A stretch of 64,000 nt of DNA from positions 3,038,001 to 3,102,000 of the forward strand of contig NZ_AP027922.1 in NCBI RefSeq assembly GCF_030296835.1, written 5' to 3'. Position numbers and translations under genes: made by a program. Position 1 is the stretch's first letter. Each line of letters starts with the position of its first letter. The notes under the pieces were generated by a model, which did not search any database, had not been told where the DNA came from, and saw nothing but the letters and a program-made list of their open reading frames with translations. This document shows positions 26,429 through 36,412 of this stretch, one piece after another. Source of the DNA: Pseudoalteromonas sp. MM1. Its GTDB lineage: Bacteria; Pseudomonadota; Gammaproteobacteria; Enterobacterales; Alteromonadaceae.

Positions 26429-27301
26429 TTATTTTACATCGCATACAAAGGCAAGTTTGTCGTTTTTATAACTCATTCGCGTTATGTTTGTCTCACAATA
26501 TGGGCTTAAGTTAAGCCATTGAGAAATCTCATCGGTGCCGCTTAAATTACGCATATATACACGGTTTTTAACCGCATAAGCCACTGTATTAGCATCTTTT
26601 AGAATAAAGTCTTGTACTTGCTCTGGCAACCTTAGTAAATCTTCTACCTGTTTAGATTGTGGGTTAAAGCGTGCTAAAACATGCTGTTCATTTTTTGTGT
26701 AGCTAAATAAAAATGTTGCGGTTTTACTGTTATAAATAAGCGTACGCCCTATGTTACTTGCTACCACTTCGCCTTTTGCCGCAGCAACCGAAGTATATTG
26801 CAATGTATGTGGCTCACCTAAAATAAACATAACTAAATCGTTTTGAGCGCCCCATGCGTGGTAGCCAACAGGTTCAATCCAATCAAAAATACGGCTCGGT
26901 GCTTGCTCTGTATCGAGTGGGTATTGCCACAACTTTTGTTTAGTATCTTGCTCTACCACAATGGCCGATAAACTTTGTTTTGAGGGCATAATAGTGGGCG
27001 AATATTCGCTCACCGGCGTATTTGTTATATTGCTTACTTGCTTGGTTGCAAAATCATAATAGGCAATATCGGTTTGACTTTGCTCGCTTGAAATAACTTC
27101 ATGCGTGAAATAAATACCTTGGTTTGTTAAATAAGGTTGGTTGTTATAGCTGTTTTTGTCGCTCACTATACTTACTTGCATACCGTAAGGGGTATTTAAA
27201 TCAGCAAGTAATATTTGGCTCTTAGGCATGCTAGCCTGCGCTGTAGCAAGGCTTAGCGCCGCTAAAGAGACTAGCCCAAGCAATGGTTTAATAAGTTTCA
27301 T
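26429..27301 (-). CDS. Exported beta-propeller-like protein (TolB/WD40-like)
   Basis: A 290-residue protein with a clear signal peptide (MKLIKPLLGLVSLAALSLAT, cleaved near AQASM). The mature part has repeated strand-rich units such as TDIAYYDFATKQVSNITNTP, SEYSPTIM and QHVLARFNPQSKQVEDLLRL, typical of TolB/PD40 beta-propellers. No enzyme motif was found. I chose ATG 27301 because GAGAG precedes it and the signal peptide starts there. A longer frame from 27328 adds charged residues ahead of it. Two late cysteines could form a disulfide. The role is unknown, possibly periplasmic binding. Confidence 0.75.
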   Translation of the reverse strand: MKLIKPLLGLVSLAALSLATAQASMPKSQILLADLNTPYGMQVSIVSDKNSYNNQPYLTNQGIYFTHEVISSEQSQTDIAYYDFATKQVSNITNTPVSEYSPTIMPSKQSLSAIVVEQDTKQKLWQYPLDTEQAPSRIFDWIEPVGYHAWGAQNDLVMFILGEPHTLQYTSVAAAKGEVVASNIGRTLIYNSKTATFLFSYTKNEQHVLARFNPQSKQVEDLLRLPEQVQDFILKDANTVAYAVKNRVYMRNLSGTDEISQWLNLSPYCETNITRMSYKNDKLAFVCDVK

Positions 27302-27420
27302 GCTTTCTCTCGTTTTAATTTTAAGCACCTCATGATAACGTTATTTGCCGATGGCGTCACTTGACCTAAGTCAGTCAACTCTTTATAACTGTCTTGGTCC
27401 TAAAAAAGAGAAAATACATG

Positions 27421-28317
27421 TCAGCTAAACATCCTATCATTGCTATTACAGGTTCGTCGGGTGCGGGAACTACCACGACCACCAATGCAATTAAACATAT
27501 TTTTCGTAGCCTCAACATTGATGCGGCTTTTATCGAAGGAGATAGCTTTCATCGTTACACGCGCCCAGAAATGGATAAAAAAATACGCGAAGCACAACAA
27601 GAAGGTAAACACATAAGTTACTTTGGCCGTGAAGCCAATGACTTTGGCGCATTAGAAACCTTATTTGGTACCTACGGGGAAACAGGCCAAGGCAAGTTAC
27701 GCCGATACTTACACACCTTTGATGAAGCAGTGCCATATAATCAATTGCCCGGCACTTTTACCCCTTGGCAAGATCTTGAAACAAACACTGATTTAATGTT
27801 TTACGAAGGCTTGCACGGTGGCGTGGTAGATCAGGATCATGATGTAGCTAAGCACGTAGACTTGCTAATAGGCATGGTGCCTATTATTAACCTTGAATGG
27901 ATCCAAAAATTGATCCGCGATACGCAAGACCGCGGCCACTCTCGCGAAAAAGTAATGGATTCAATCGTACGCAGTATGGACGACTACATTAACCATATTA
28001 CGCCGCAATTCTCGCGCACCCATATTAACTTTCAGCGCGTACCAACCGTTGATACATCAAACCCTTTTAGCGCAAAAGATATTCCATCTCTCGATGAAAG
28101 CTTTGTTGTTATTCGCTTTAGAGGAATTGATGACGTTGATTTTCCGTATTATTTACAAATGATTGAAGGCAGCTTTATGTCGCGTATAAATACCCTTGTG
28201 GTGCCAGGCGGTAAAATGGGTTTAGCAATGGAGCTGGTACTTACCCCGCTTATTAAAGACATTATTGTTAAAAAGCGTGCTCTTGAAAACCTAGCCCCTT
28301 TAGATATACCTATTTAG
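27421..28317 (+). CDS. prk: Phosphoribulokinase family protein
   Basis: A 298-residue P-loop kinase of the phosphoribulokinase/uridine kinase family. The Walker A motif is GSSGAGTTTT (near residue 12). EGDSFHRYTRPEM and YEGLHGGVVD are typical of proteobacterial PRK. PRK makes ribulose 1,5-bisphosphate, but no RuBisCO or other Calvin-cycle gene is seen here. Similar orphan PRK genes (E. coli prkB) occur in heterotrophs with unknown function. I chose ATG 27421, since the earlier TTG at 27394 lies in the leader. Confidence 0.9.
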   Translation, partial: SAKHPIIAITGSSGAGTTTTTNAIKHIFRSLNIDAAFIEGDSFHRYTRPEMDKKIREAQQEGKHISYFGREANDFGALETLFGTYGETGQGKLRRYLHTFDEAVPYNQLPGTFTPWQDLETNTDLMFYEGLHGGVVDQDHDVAKHVDLLIGMVPIINLEWIQKLIRDTQDRGHSREKVMDSIVRSMDDYINHITPQFSRTHINFQRVPTVDTSNPFSAKDIPSLDESFVVIRFRGIDDVDFPYYLQMIEGSFMSRINTLVVPGGKMGLAMELVLTPLIKDIIVKKRALENLAPLDIPI

Positions 28318-28380
28318 CCCCTCTTTTATGATTTACACTTCTAACGTACACTGCTGCTTTTGCTAACAGTGAGGGAAAAC

Positions 28381-28926
28381 GTGTCGCACTCATTAAAAAT
28401 TATTGTGGGCTCTAAAAACCCAGTAAAAATTAACGCTGCAAAACATATTTTTGCAATGTACTTTCCTGATTGTGAAATTGATTGCCAAGGCGTTAATGCT
28501 CCGTCTAATGTGCCCGATCAACCTATTGGCGAGGAACAAACCCGCGTAGGTGCACAAAACCGAGTTACCCACTGCAAAAACATGTACCAAGCCGATTACT
28601 ACTGTGCAATGGAAGGTGGTGCAGAGCAATTTAGCTATGGTGCTGCAACCTTTGCCTATGTTGTTATTAATAATGGCTCTGAGCAAGCGATAGGACGCAG
28701 TAGTAACCTGCCGTTACCACAAGTGTTATATAACGCGCTATTAAACGGTGAAGAACTTGGCAATGTAATGGATAAAGCCTTTAATACCCACAACATTAAG
28801 CAAAAAGGTGGAGCAATTGGCCTACTTACAAATAATCACGCAACCCGTGAAAGCACATACACCCAAGCACTTACTTTAGCTATGGCGCCTTTTATACACC
28901 CTAGCCTTTATCATCAGGAAGTTTAA
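28381..28926 (+). CDS. yjjX: Inosine/xanthosine triphosphatase
   Basis: House-cleaning NTPase that hydrolyses the non-canonical nucleotides ITP and XTP. Its 181 residues start at GTG 28381 after AGGGA, giving the family N-terminus LKIIVGSKNPVKINAAKHIF. AMEGGAEQF in the middle is a signature, as is KGGAIGLLTNNHATRESTYT near the end. The stop overlaps the ATG of the next gene (TAATG), so the two are coupled. Both have nucleotide-sanitation roles. Confidence 0.93.
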   Translation: MSHSLKIIVGSKNPVKINAAKHIFAMYFPDCEIDCQGVNAPSNVPDQPIGEEQTRVGAQNRVTHCKNMYQADYYCAMEGGAEQFSYGAATFAYVVINNGSEQAIGRSSNLPLPQVLYNALLNGEELGNVMDKAFNTHNIKQKGGAIGLLTNNHATRESTYTQALTLAMAPFIHPSLYHQEV

Positions 28927-29600
28927 TGAAATACAGTTATGTACTGTTTGATGCAGACGAAACACTATTCAGATTTGATATTTTAGCGGGTATGACCCGC
29001 ATGTTTAAAACGTACGATGTACAATTTACCCAAGCCGATTACCTCCATTATCAAAAAACCAATAAGCAGCTGTGGTTAGATTATCAAGATGGAAAAATTA
29101 GCGCCGATTACTTACAAGTAACTCGCTTTAATGAATGGGCTGCAAAATTAAATGTACCAGCAAAAGAATTAAACGATGCATTTTTAGATGCTATGGCGCA
29201 AATTTGCGAGCCTTTACCCGGCGCCGTAGAGCTGTTAAATAAACTAAAGCCACATGCTAAATTAGGTATCATAACTAACGGATTTGCCCGCTTACAAACG
29301 GTGCGCTTAGAACACACAGGTCTAAAAGATATGTTTGATTGGCTGGTAATATCAGAGCTGGTAGGCATAGCAAAACCTAATAAAGCTATTTTTGAGCACA
29401 CATTTGAGCTAATGGGCAATCCAGAGAAAAGCCAAATACTTATGGTGGGCGACACTGCAACTAGCGATATTTTAGGAGGCAATAATGCCGGTATTGATAC
29501 CTGTTGGTTACAACACCCAGGGGAGCAGTTACCTGAAGGCATAACTCCGACTTACACAATAGCTACCTTAGATCAATTGCAGTCCATTCTTAAGATTTAG
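28926..29600 (+). CDS. yjjG: Pyrimidine 5'-nucleotidase, HAD family
   Basis: A 224-residue HAD-superfamily phosphatase of the YjjG type, which dephosphorylates pyrimidine nucleoside monophosphates including non-canonical ones. Motif I is LFDADETLF (near residue 8), motif II lies in LGIITNGFARLQ, and motifs III/IV in KPNKAIFEHTFELMG and MVGDTATSDILGG. The gene shares a TAATG overlap with yjjX. A terminator shared with convergent lpxC follows. Confidence 0.95.
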   Translation: MKYSYVLFDADETLFRFDILAGMTRMFKTYDVQFTQADYLHYQKTNKQLWLDYQDGKISADYLQVTRFNEWAAKLNVPAKELNDAFLDAMAQICEPLPGAVELLNKLKPHAKLGIITNGFARLQTVRLEHTGLKDMFDWLVISELVGIAKPNKAIFEHTFELMGNPEKSQILMVGDTATSDILGGNNAGIDTCWLQHPGEQLPEGITPTYTIATLDQLQSILKI

Positions 29601-29670
29601 CTAAGGCGTGTTGATTATTGCGGATTAAAATTCAACCATCAAAGCTCAACACGCCCTAAATTAAAAGCAA

Positions 29671-29699
29671 AAAAAATGACGCTGTTAGCGTCATTTTTT
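29671..29699. terminator. Bidirectional terminator between yjjG and lpxC
   Basis: A 12-bp perfect stem (29671-29682 with 29688-29699) flanked by A and T tracts. It closes the dcw cluster on one side and yjjG on the other. A further inverted repeat, GGCGTGTTGA with TCAACACGCC, lies just upstream. Confidence 0.88.
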
Positions 29700-29738
29700 A
29701 TAACTGTTTGTGAGCGTGTATTTTTTAAAAATACTAAA

Positions 29739-30650
29739 TTAGGCAGTCGCTAATTCAAGGCCGGGTGCAGGCATCGTAACAGGCGTTTCAAATGTTGCCC
29801 ACTCCCATGCTGACTCAGTTGCCATAATTTTGCGAAGTAACTTGTTATTTAAATCGTGACCCGATTTATAAGCTGTTACTTTACCTAGTAGGTTATGACC
29901 TGTCATAAACATGTCGCCCACACAGTCTAATATTTTGTGTTTTACAAATTCATCGCTGTAGCGCAAACCATTTGGGTTTAGTACTTTAAAGTCATCAAGT
30001 ACTACTGCACTGTCCATGCTGCCACCTAGTGCTAGGTTATTTGCATGCATGTATTCAATGTCTTTCATAAAACCAAATGTACGTGCACGGCTAATTTCTT
30101 CAGTAAAGCTTTGCGCCGTAATATCTAAACCAATGCGCTGGCGGCTTTCGTTAATGGCCGGGTGATCAAAAGCAATTTCAAAGTCGATATGAAAACCATC
30201 ATACGGTTCTACTTCGGCCCATTTATCGCCTTCTTCAATACGTACTTTTTCTTTTATACGAATAAAGCGTTTAGCAACATTTTGCTCTTCAATGCCGCCT
30301 TTTTGTAACAAGTAAATAAATGGTAATGCACTACCATCCATTATTGGCACTTCTGAGCTATCTAGTTCAACAATTAGATTATCAATACCCATTGCAGCAA
30401 CTGCTGCAATTAGGTGCTCAGTCGTAGATAAGCGAACGCCATCTTTGTTAATCAAACAGGTACACAGCTGCGTATCACCAACGGCTTCAGGTGTTGTTTC
30501 AAAATCAACAACCGGATCAAGGTCGACACGACGAAATACAATCCCGGTATTTGCGCTCGCAGGTCGGAGAGTTATTGTGACCTTCTCACCTTTATGAAGT
30601 CCAATTCCTATGGCTTTGACTACTTGTGCAATCGTACGCTGTTTAATCAT
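29739..30650 (-). CDS. lpxC: UDP-3-O-acyl-N-acetylglucosamine deacetylase
   Basis: Zinc amidase for the committed step of lipid A synthesis. Its 303 residues match E. coli LpxC when started at ATG 30650 ([19 protein letters not shown]). The longer frame to 30737 extends through the promoter. Zinc-site motifs are seen in [12 protein letters not shown] (near residue 75) and [10 protein letters not shown] (near 237-241), with a later [18 protein letters not shown]. It ends the dcw cluster. The secM-secA pair that follows lpxC in E. coli is not here, as convergent yjjG comes next. Confidence 0.97.
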   Translation of the reverse strand: MIKQRTIAQVVKAIGIGLHKGEKVTITLRPASANTGIVFRRVDLDPVVDFETTPEAVGDTQLCTCLINKDGVRLSTTEHLIAAVAAMGIDNLIVELDSSEVPIMDGSALPFIYLLQKGGIEEQNVAKRFIRIKEKVRIEEGDKWAEVEPYDGFHIDFEIAFDHPAINESRQRIGLDITAQSFTEEISRARTFGFMKDIEYMHANNLALGGSMDSAVVLDDFKVLNPNGLRYSDEFVKHKILDCVGDMFMTGHNLLGKVTAYKSGHDLNNKLLRKIMATESAWEWATFETPVTMPAPGLELATA

Positions 30651-30690
30651 AGGTTCGCTCACTTTTAAATCAGTTACAGTTAGACGGCGG

Positions 30691-30719
30691 AGTTTAACAT
30701 AAATCCTTTTGCCTTTCAA
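30691..30719 (-). promoter_or_regulatory. Predicted lpxC promoter
   Basis: On the minus strand TTGAAA (30719-30714), a 17-base spacer and TAAACT (30696-30691) lie 41 bases before the lpxC start codon. The spacing is ideal for sigma-70. This would allow lpxC to be expressed apart from ftsZ. Confidence 0.6.
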
Positions 30720-30756
30720 TATTTGTACATATTTCAAACAAAAGCATTAGTAAATG

Positions 30757-32004
30757 TTAATCAGCCTGCTTACGTAAAAAAGCCGGAATATCAAAATAAT
30801 CTCCGCCTTCTGATTTATCCGCTTTTTTACTATTTTGCGCTGACGAACTTGCCGTATTGCTTGAGCTTGTAGATGGCGCTTGTTCTTTGCTTTCTACTTG
30901 CGTGCTTGGCGCAGTTTCTTCAGTGCTTGTGCCTTGGCTTGCAAAGCTTGGTACGTACATGCTGCTCGATTGGTTTGATGAACTAGCTACATCAGAGCCT
31001 GATGCCTTTTTAAAGCCGTTATCAACAATACCAAACTGCGGACGACGATCGCCGCCTAAACCCGTAGCAACAACAGTTACACGTAACTCGTCGCTCATTT
31101 CTGGGTCAATAACCGCACCTACAACAACCGTTGCATTTTCAGACGCTAGCGCTTTAACGTGGTTCCCCACAATTTCAAATTCTTCAATCGCAATGTCCAT
31201 ACCCGCGGTAATGTTAACCAAAATACCTTTGGCACCGGTTAAATCAACGTCTTCTAGTAATGGGCTTGAGATAGCGGCTTCTGCAGCTTCTTGAGCACGA
31301 TCTGGGCCTGATGCAGAGGCTGTACCCATCATCGCAGTACCCATTGCTGACATTACGGTACGTACGTCGGCGAAATCCACGTTAATTAAACCAGAGCGTG
31401 TAATTAGCTCCGCAATACCTTGAACCGCACCAAAAAGTACGTCGTTTGCTTTAGCGAAGGCATCTAATAGTGTAGTCCCTTTGCCTAAAACTTTAAGCAA
31501 TTTATTGTTCGGAATTGTAATAAGTGAGTCTACAATTTCTGACAATTCGTTAATGCCTTGTTCAGCCGCTGCGGCGCGCTTTTTACCTTCAAAGTCAAAA
31601 GGACGCGTTACTACAGCAACCGTTAAAATACCTAATTCTTTAGCAATTTTAGCAACCACAGGTGCAGCACCGGTACCTGTACCACCACCCATGCCGGCAG
31701 CAATAAATACCATATCTGCGCCTTCAAGGCTGGCACGAATGGTTTCTGCATCTTCTTCAGCCGACTCACGGCCTACTTCAGGGTTTGCACCTGCACCTAA
31801 CCCTGAGGTTATTTGCGTGCCTAGTTGTACGGTAATATCGGCAGCGGAATTACGTAATGCTTGCGCATCCGTATTTGCAGCTATAAAGCGCACGCCTTCT
31901 ATTTGTTGTTTTACCATGTGCTCAACAGCGTTACCGCCGCCACCGCCCACGCCTATTACCTTAATTACAGCTTCTTCGCTGTGTTGTTCCATCATATCAA
32001 ACAT
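30757..32004 (-). CDS. ftsZ: Cell division GTPase FtsZ
   Basis: Tubulin-like GTPase that builds the division ring. It has 415 residues from ATG 32004, preceded by GGAGAG. A longer frame to 32049 would overlap fts[18 protein letters not shown] and the tubulin signature [13 protein letters not shown] (near residue 103) are intact. The linker is Ser/Gln-rich, and the C-terminal peptide [14 protein letters not shown] is the docking site for FtsA and ZipA. It is the last division gene before lpxC and follows ftsA by 23 bases. Confidence 0.98.
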   Translation of the reverse strand: MFDMMEQHSEEAVIKVIGVGGGGGNAVEHMVKQQIEGVRFIAANTDAQALRNSAADITVQLGTQITSGLGAGANPEVGRESAEEDAETIRASLEGADMVFIAAGMGGGTGTGAAPVVAKIAKELGILTVAVVTRPFDFEGKKRAAAAEQGINELSEIVDSLITIPNNKLLKVLGKGTTLLDAFAKANDVLFGAVQGIAELITRSGLINVDFADVRTVMSAMGTAMMGTASASGPDRAQEAAEAAISSPLLEDVDLTGAKGILVNITAGMDIAIEEFEIVGNHVKALASENATVVVGAVIDPEMSDELRVTVVATGLGGDRRPQFGIVDNGFKKASGSDVASSSNQSSSMYVPSFASQGTSTEETAPSTQVESKEQAPSTSSSNTASSSAQNSKKADKSEGGDYFDIPAFLRKQAD

Positions 32005-32027
32005 GTTTACTCTCCGACTTGAGTACT

Positions 32028-33260
32028 TTAAAACTCGCCTTGGAACCATTTAGTAATGCGGTTCCACCAATTATTATTATCCTCTGCTTTCGACTTTTGT
32101 GCATTCATCGATTGCATAGTGCGCCCGTATTGTAACAAACCTACAGCGGTTGCGTACGAAGGATCGTCTACGTAGTCTGTCAAACCAACTATCCCGATTG
32201 GTTTGCCTATTCTCACTGGCATTTGGAAAATGTCTTCAGCCACTTCCATTGCGCCAGTCATTTTAGCAGTCCCGCCTGTAATAACGAGGCCTGCCGCAAT
32301 TTGGTCTTCTAAACCTGAGCGACGAATTTCTTCCATCGCTAGTTCAAATAATTCTCTAAAACGAGGCTCTACCACTTCAGATAAAGTATGGCGCGACATT
32401 AAACGTGCTGGTCGCCCGCCTACACTGGGTACTTCTATGGTGTCTTCGTTGCTTGCCATTTGGCTACTTGCACATGCATATTGTACTTTGAGTGACTCAG
32501 CATGTGATATAGGTGTACGAAATATTTTTGCAATATCACCGGTTACTTGATTACCCGCCACCGGAATCACCGAAGAATGACGCAATGCACCGTTAATATA
32601 AATAGTGATATCCATTGTACCACCACCAATATCAAGCACCGCTACGCCAAGCTCTTTTTCGTCATCAGTTAATACTGAGTAACACGATGCAAGCGCGGTA
32701 AATATAAGCTGATCGACCTCTAAACCACAGCGCTCAACACATTTTTCAATGTTTTTAGCCATGTCGTTTGAGCAGGTTATAATGTGTGCTCGTGCTTCCA
32801 TACGCACACCGCTCATACCAAGGGGGTTTTTAATGCCCTCTTGCATATCAATGCTGTATTCTTGCGGTAATGCATGCAGCATTTTACGCTCGGCCGAAAT
32901 AGGCACAGAGCGCGCTATATGAATTACATTTTCAATGTCTTCATCGGTTACTTCGGTATTATTGATAGCAACCACGCCGCTTTCGTTTTGACATTGTATG
33001 TGCTTACCAGAAATCCCTAAGTACACTGAGCTAATACGACAATCAGCCATTAACTCTGCTTCATCTATTGCTCGGCGAATCGACTCAGACACTAAGTTTA
33101 AATCGTTAACGCCGCCTTTATCCATACCATGAGATACTTGGCTGCCCACACCAACAATACTGAGCTTGTTATCTGCGGTGATTTCACCTACCGTGGCCAC
33201 CACTTTTGAGGTGCCAACGTCTAATCCAATCACTAGGTTTCTTTCTGCTGACTTAGTCAT
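32028..33260 (-). CDS. ftsA: Cell division protein FtsA
   Basis: Actin-like ATPase that tethers FtsZ to the membrane and recruits later division proteins. Its 410 residues have the nucleotide-fold motifs [16 protein letters not shown] and [19 protein letters not shown], then [14 protein letters not shown]. The amphipathic membrane-targeting helix is at the C-terminus ([11 protein letters not shown]). The gene overlaps ftsQ by 4 bases. Confidence 0.98.
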   Translation of the reverse strand: MTKSAERNLVIGLDVGTSKVVATVGEITADNKLSIVGVGSQVSHGMDKGGVNDLNLVSESIRRAIDEAELMADCRISSVYLGISGKHIQCQNESGVVAINNTEVTDEDIENVIHIARSVPISAERKMLHALPQEYSIDMQEGIKNPLGMSGVRMEARAHIITCSNDMAKNIEKCVERCGLEVDQLIFTALASCYSVLTDDEKELGVAVLDIGGGTMDITIYINGALRHSSVIPVAGNQVTGDIAKIFRTPISHAESLKVQYACASSQMASNEDTIEVPSVGGRPARLMSRHTLSEVVEPRFRELFELAMEEIRRSGLEDQIAAGLVITGGTAKMTGAMEVAEDIFQMPVRIGKPIGIVGLTDYVDDPSYATAVGLLQYGRTMQSMNAQKSKAEDNNNWWNRITKWFQGEF

Positions 33261-34042
33261 GCCTTACTCTTATTTTGTAATTGCTGTTCTTGCACAGGCT
33301 TATAGCTAACTGCAAGGCCGGTATCATAGCGTAAATCTATTGCATCTATTTGTGCATCTGCACGCTTTTCCATGCGCGGGTACACATCTATAAACCGCTG
33401 TACTCGCTTTGCTTTGTCTTTGCGCCCTAAATTTAAGCGCACGCCATTATCTAACCATAACTGCCACGAAAAACGCTCCGAAAGGGCTAAGCTTTTTAAC
33501 GTTAATGCATTTACCTTTAGCATTTCGTCAAACTGCTTAAACGCAATCCACGCTTCTTTTTCACTGCCTTCGGGGCCGTAAAGTTGCGGTAAATCATTGG
33601 CGAGTTTATCGCTGCTTGCTTCAAAGGCATCGCCACTTTGGTTTAGCAATAAATCGCTATTCCAATGGGCTACGGCTTCGTGTTCAACTACGTACACTTG
33701 TACTGTATCGGGCCATTGCTTGCGTACCGATACGGTTGCAACCCAGGGTAAATCTTTTACTAGTTGCTGTACGCGTTTTACATCTAGCTCAAAAAAACTG
33801 CTTAAATCGGCCTTTTTTATTGCTTTAATTATGGCCTTTTCGTCAGTGTATTTGGGCTTACCTAGCACTGTTAAGTGCTTTATTTGTGCATCTTTGTTCT
33901 CTACTAGCCAATCAGATACACCGGTCGTTATTTGCACAAGGCCAATCACTACCACCAGAAAAAAGCTCACTCCAAAAATCAGCGACCAATTAAAGTTAAG
34001 TTGCTGTTTTAACTGTTGAGCTTTTTCTAAAAGGGGGTGCAT
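33257..34042 (-). CDS. ftsQ: Cell division protein FtsQ
   Basis: A bitopic membrane protein of the divisome that links early and late proteins and binds FtsL-FtsB. It has 261 residues from ATG 34042. There is a short cytoplasmic part, one membrane helix (LIFGVSFFLVVVIGLVQI, about 15-35), a POTRA domain (HLTVLGKPKYTDEKAIIKAI) and a beta domain. A TTG at 34072 would add ten residues and overlap ddlB. The ATG sits one base after the ddlB stop. It overlaps ftsA by 4 bases. Confidence 0.95.
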   Translation of the reverse strand: MHPLLEKAQQLKQQLNFNWSLIFGVSFFLVVVIGLVQITTGVSDWLVENKDAQIKHLTVLGKPKYTDEKAIIKAIKKADLSSFFELDVKRVQQLVKDLPWVATVSVRKQWPDTVQVYVVEHEAVAHWNSDLLLNQSGDAFEASSDKLANDLPQLYGPEGSEKEAWIAFKQFDEMLKVNALTLKSLALSERFSWQLWLDNGVRLNLGRKDKAKRVQRFIDVYPRMEKRADAQIDAIDLRYDTGLAVSYKPVQEQQLQNKSKA

Positions 34043-34043
34043 A

Positions 34044-34964
34044 TTAAAGCGTTTGCCCCAAAATGCGAACAACTAATTGCTCAAATGTTGCCCCGTTTGC
34101 TTTTGCCGCCATGGGCACCAGCGATTTTTCGGTCATGCCAGGGACTGTATTTACCTCTAATAAGTAAAAATTTCCTTGCTCATCTTGCATGGCATCTACA
34201 CGTCCCCAGCCACTTGCACCCACTAAATCAAACGCCTCTAACGACATTGTCTGTAAGTGCTGAGTATCTTGCGCCGATAAATCGGCAGGGCAATGATACT
34301 GCGTTGTGTTTGATTGATACTTAGCTTGGTAATCGTAAAAGCCATTTGGCGTTGTCATTTCAATAACTGGCTGTACTTCATCGCCTAATACAGTAACGGT
34401 AAATTCGCGTCCGGTTATCCACTGCTCTACTAACACTTGGCTATCAAACTTAAAAGCGTGTGTAAGGGCATCTTCAAGCTCTTGAGCGTTACTTGCTTGC
34501 GCCATGCCTATGCTTGAGCCTTCGTGTGATGGCTTAACCATTACTTTTTTAAACTCATCCATAATGGCTTTTGCATCAAAGCCTTTTTTAGCATCCACAA
34601 CGGCATAAGGCGCTGTGCTTAGCCCTGCAGATTTAAATAAATGCTTACAACGTACTTTATCCATTGCCAAGGCTGAACCCAATACATTACTACCCGTGTA
34701 CGGCAAATTCATAAATTCAAGCGCGCCTTGTACTGTACCATCTTCGCCACCACGGCCATGCAAAGCAATAAAAACACGATCAACCTTTAATTCTTTTAGC
34801 TCCCACAAAGAGCGATTTTGCGGGTCAAAAGCAATGGCATCAACACCGGCATTTTGTAGTGCATTAAGCACCGCTTGCCCTGAACGTAGTGACACTTCGC
34901 GCTCTGCTGAGTTACCCCCTAGCAGTACTGCTACTTTACCAAATTGCGCGTTTTGTTGCGTCAT
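34044..34964 (-). CDS. ddlB: D-alanine--D-alanine ligase
   Basis: An ATP-grasp ligase that makes the D-Ala-D-Ala dipeptide for peptidoglycan. Its 306 residues match Ddl[44 protein letters not shown] and the metal-binding end [17 protein letters not shown] are all present. It overlaps murC by 4 bases and sits directly before ftsQ, the standard dcw order. Confidence 0.97.
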   Translation of the reverse strand: MTQQNAQFGKVAVLLGGNSAEREVSLRSGQAVLNALQNAGVDAIAFDPQNRSLWELKELKVDRVFIALHGRGGEDGTVQGALEFMNLPYTGSNVLGSALAMDKVRCKHLFKSAGLSTAPYAVVDAKKGFDAKAIMDEFKKVMVKPSHEGSSIGMAQASNAQELEDALTHAFKFDSQVLVEQWITGREFTVTVLGDEVQPVIEMTTPNGFYDYQAKYQSNTTQYHCPADLSAQDTQHLQTMSLEAFDLVGASGWGRVDAMQDEQGNFYLLEVNTVPGMTEKSLVPMAAKANGATFEQLVVRILGQTL

Positions 34965-36412
34965 ACTTCACCTTGCTTTAATTTTTCCACCGACATACCT
35001 GTTGCCGCTAATGTTTTAACCAATTGCCCTATATTACCAGCGCCTTGCGTTAAAACTAAGTCGTTATTTTGTAAGTTATCTGCCAATACACCAGCAAGCT
35101 CTGCGCTCGTTGCTACATGTAGAGGCTCTTTTCCGCGCTGGCGTAAGCTGCGGCACAGGCTTTTACTGTCTGCGCCAACAATAGGCTCTTCGCCGGCACT
35201 GTACACATCAAGTAATAAAAGTTGATCGACATCTGCCAATACTTTTACAAAGTCTTCGTATAAATCGCGTGTACGGGTAAACCTGTGCGGTTGATAAACC
35301 ATAACTAAACGTTTTTCTGGCCAGCCTTCGCGTACAGCAGCAATTGTGGCTGCCACTTCTGATGGGTGATGTCCGTAATCATCCACCAGCATGACATTGC
35401 CGCGCTCGTTTTCAAAATTGCCATAATGCTGGAAGCGTCGTCCTATGCCTTCAAATTTTTGCAGCGCCTCTAAAATTGCGTGGTTAGCAATGTTTTGATC
35501 TTTAGCCACTGCAATTGCCGCCGTGGCATTAAGTGCGTTGTGCTTACCTGGCATATTAAGCGTGGCACTTAAGCTTTCACCGCTTTTATGTGTCACTGTA
35601 AAAGTACAAGTACTTGCTGATTGGCTAAAATCGCTCATGCGGTAGTCGGCATCTTTTGACTCGCCATACGTGATCACAGGGCGACCAAAACGCGGGATCA
35701 GCTCACTTGCTACCTGCGAGTCTATACACACTACGGCTAAGCCATAAAATGGCAGGTTATGAATAAAATCCACATAAGTGTCTTTCATTTTCTCAAGGCT
35801 GCCGCCATAGGTTTCCATGTGATCTTCTTCAATATTGGTGATCACCGACACCATAGGCTGTAAATGTAAAAACGATGCATCGCTTTCATCTGCCTCAGCA
35901 ATTAAAAAGTCGCTCTTGCCCACTTTTGCGTTACTGCCCGCGCTATTTAATAAGCCGCCAATAATAAAAGTAGGATCAAGCCCTGCCTGAGCATAAATAC
36001 TGGCAATTAAACTGGTTGTTGTGGTTTTACCATGTGTGCCCGCAATGGCAATGCCATGGCGAAAACGCATTAATTCGGCAAGCATTTCTGCACGGCGAAC
36101 TACTGGTATACGCGCCGCTTTAGCTGCAATAATTTCAGGATTTGTTTCGTCAATAGCACTTGAAACAACAACTACGTTGGCATCTTTTACATTGTTTTCG
36201 TGATGGCCTATAAATACTTCTGCACCGGCTTTAATTAAGCGTTCGGTCATTGCGCTGTGCGCTATATCAGAGCCTGTAATACGGTAGCCTTCAAAAGCCA
36301 GTACCTCGGCAATGCCGCCCATACCCGCACCACCAATACCAATAAAGTGGATGGTTTCTATTCGACGCATAGCAGGTCGAGTTTGTTGTTCTTGTATTGA
36401 CTTATCTTTCAC
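34961..36412 (-). CDS. murC: UDP-N-acetylmuramate--L-alanine ligase
   Basis: Adds L-alanine to UDP-MurNAc, the first amino-acid step of peptidoglycan precursor synthesis. It has 483 residues. The N-terminal Rossmann motif [17 protein letters not shown], the ATP site [12 protein letters not shown] (near residue 130) and the late [11 protein letters not shown] are typical. It starts with GTG at 36412, immediately after the murG stop. An alternative ATG 14 codons later is possible. Confidence 0.97.
   Translation of the reverse strand: MKDKSIQEQQTRPAMRRIETIHFIGIGGAGMGGIAEVLAFEGYRITGSDIAHSAMTERLIKAGAEVFIGHHENNVKDANVVVVSSAIDETNPEIIAAKAARIPVVRRAEMLAELMRFRHGIAIAGTHGKTTTTSLIASIYAQAGLDPTFIIGGLLNSAGSNAKVGKSDFLIAEADESDASFLHLQPMVSVITNIEEDHMETYGGSLEKMKDTYVDFIHNLPFYGLAVVCIDSQVASELIPRFGRPVITYGESKDADYRMSDFSQSASTCTFTVTHKSGESLSATLNMPGKHNALNATAAIAVAKDQNIANHAILEALQKFEGIGRRFQHYGNFENERGNVMLVDDYGHHPSEVAATIAAVREGWPEKRLVMVYQPHRFTRTRDLYEDFVKVLADVDQLLLLDVYSAGEEPIVGADSKSLCRSLRQRGKEPLHVATSAELAGVLADNLQNNDLVLTQGAGNIGQLVKTLAATGMSVEKLKQGEV

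Noticed and set aside
30651..30737. N-terminal extension of lpxC
   Set aside because: The added residues run through the predicted promoter, and the family N-terminus begins exactly at ATG 30650.
31481..32053. 190-codon plus-strand frame opposite ftsZ
   Set aside because: It lies wholly antisense to the well-supported ftsZ, has low-complexity Ala/Pro/Ser composition and no ribosome site. It is a shadow of ftsZ codon structure.
33597..34019. 140-codon plus-strand frame opposite ftsQ
   Set aside because: Antisense to ftsQ, Cys/Ser/Thr-rich with no family resemblance, so a shadow frame.
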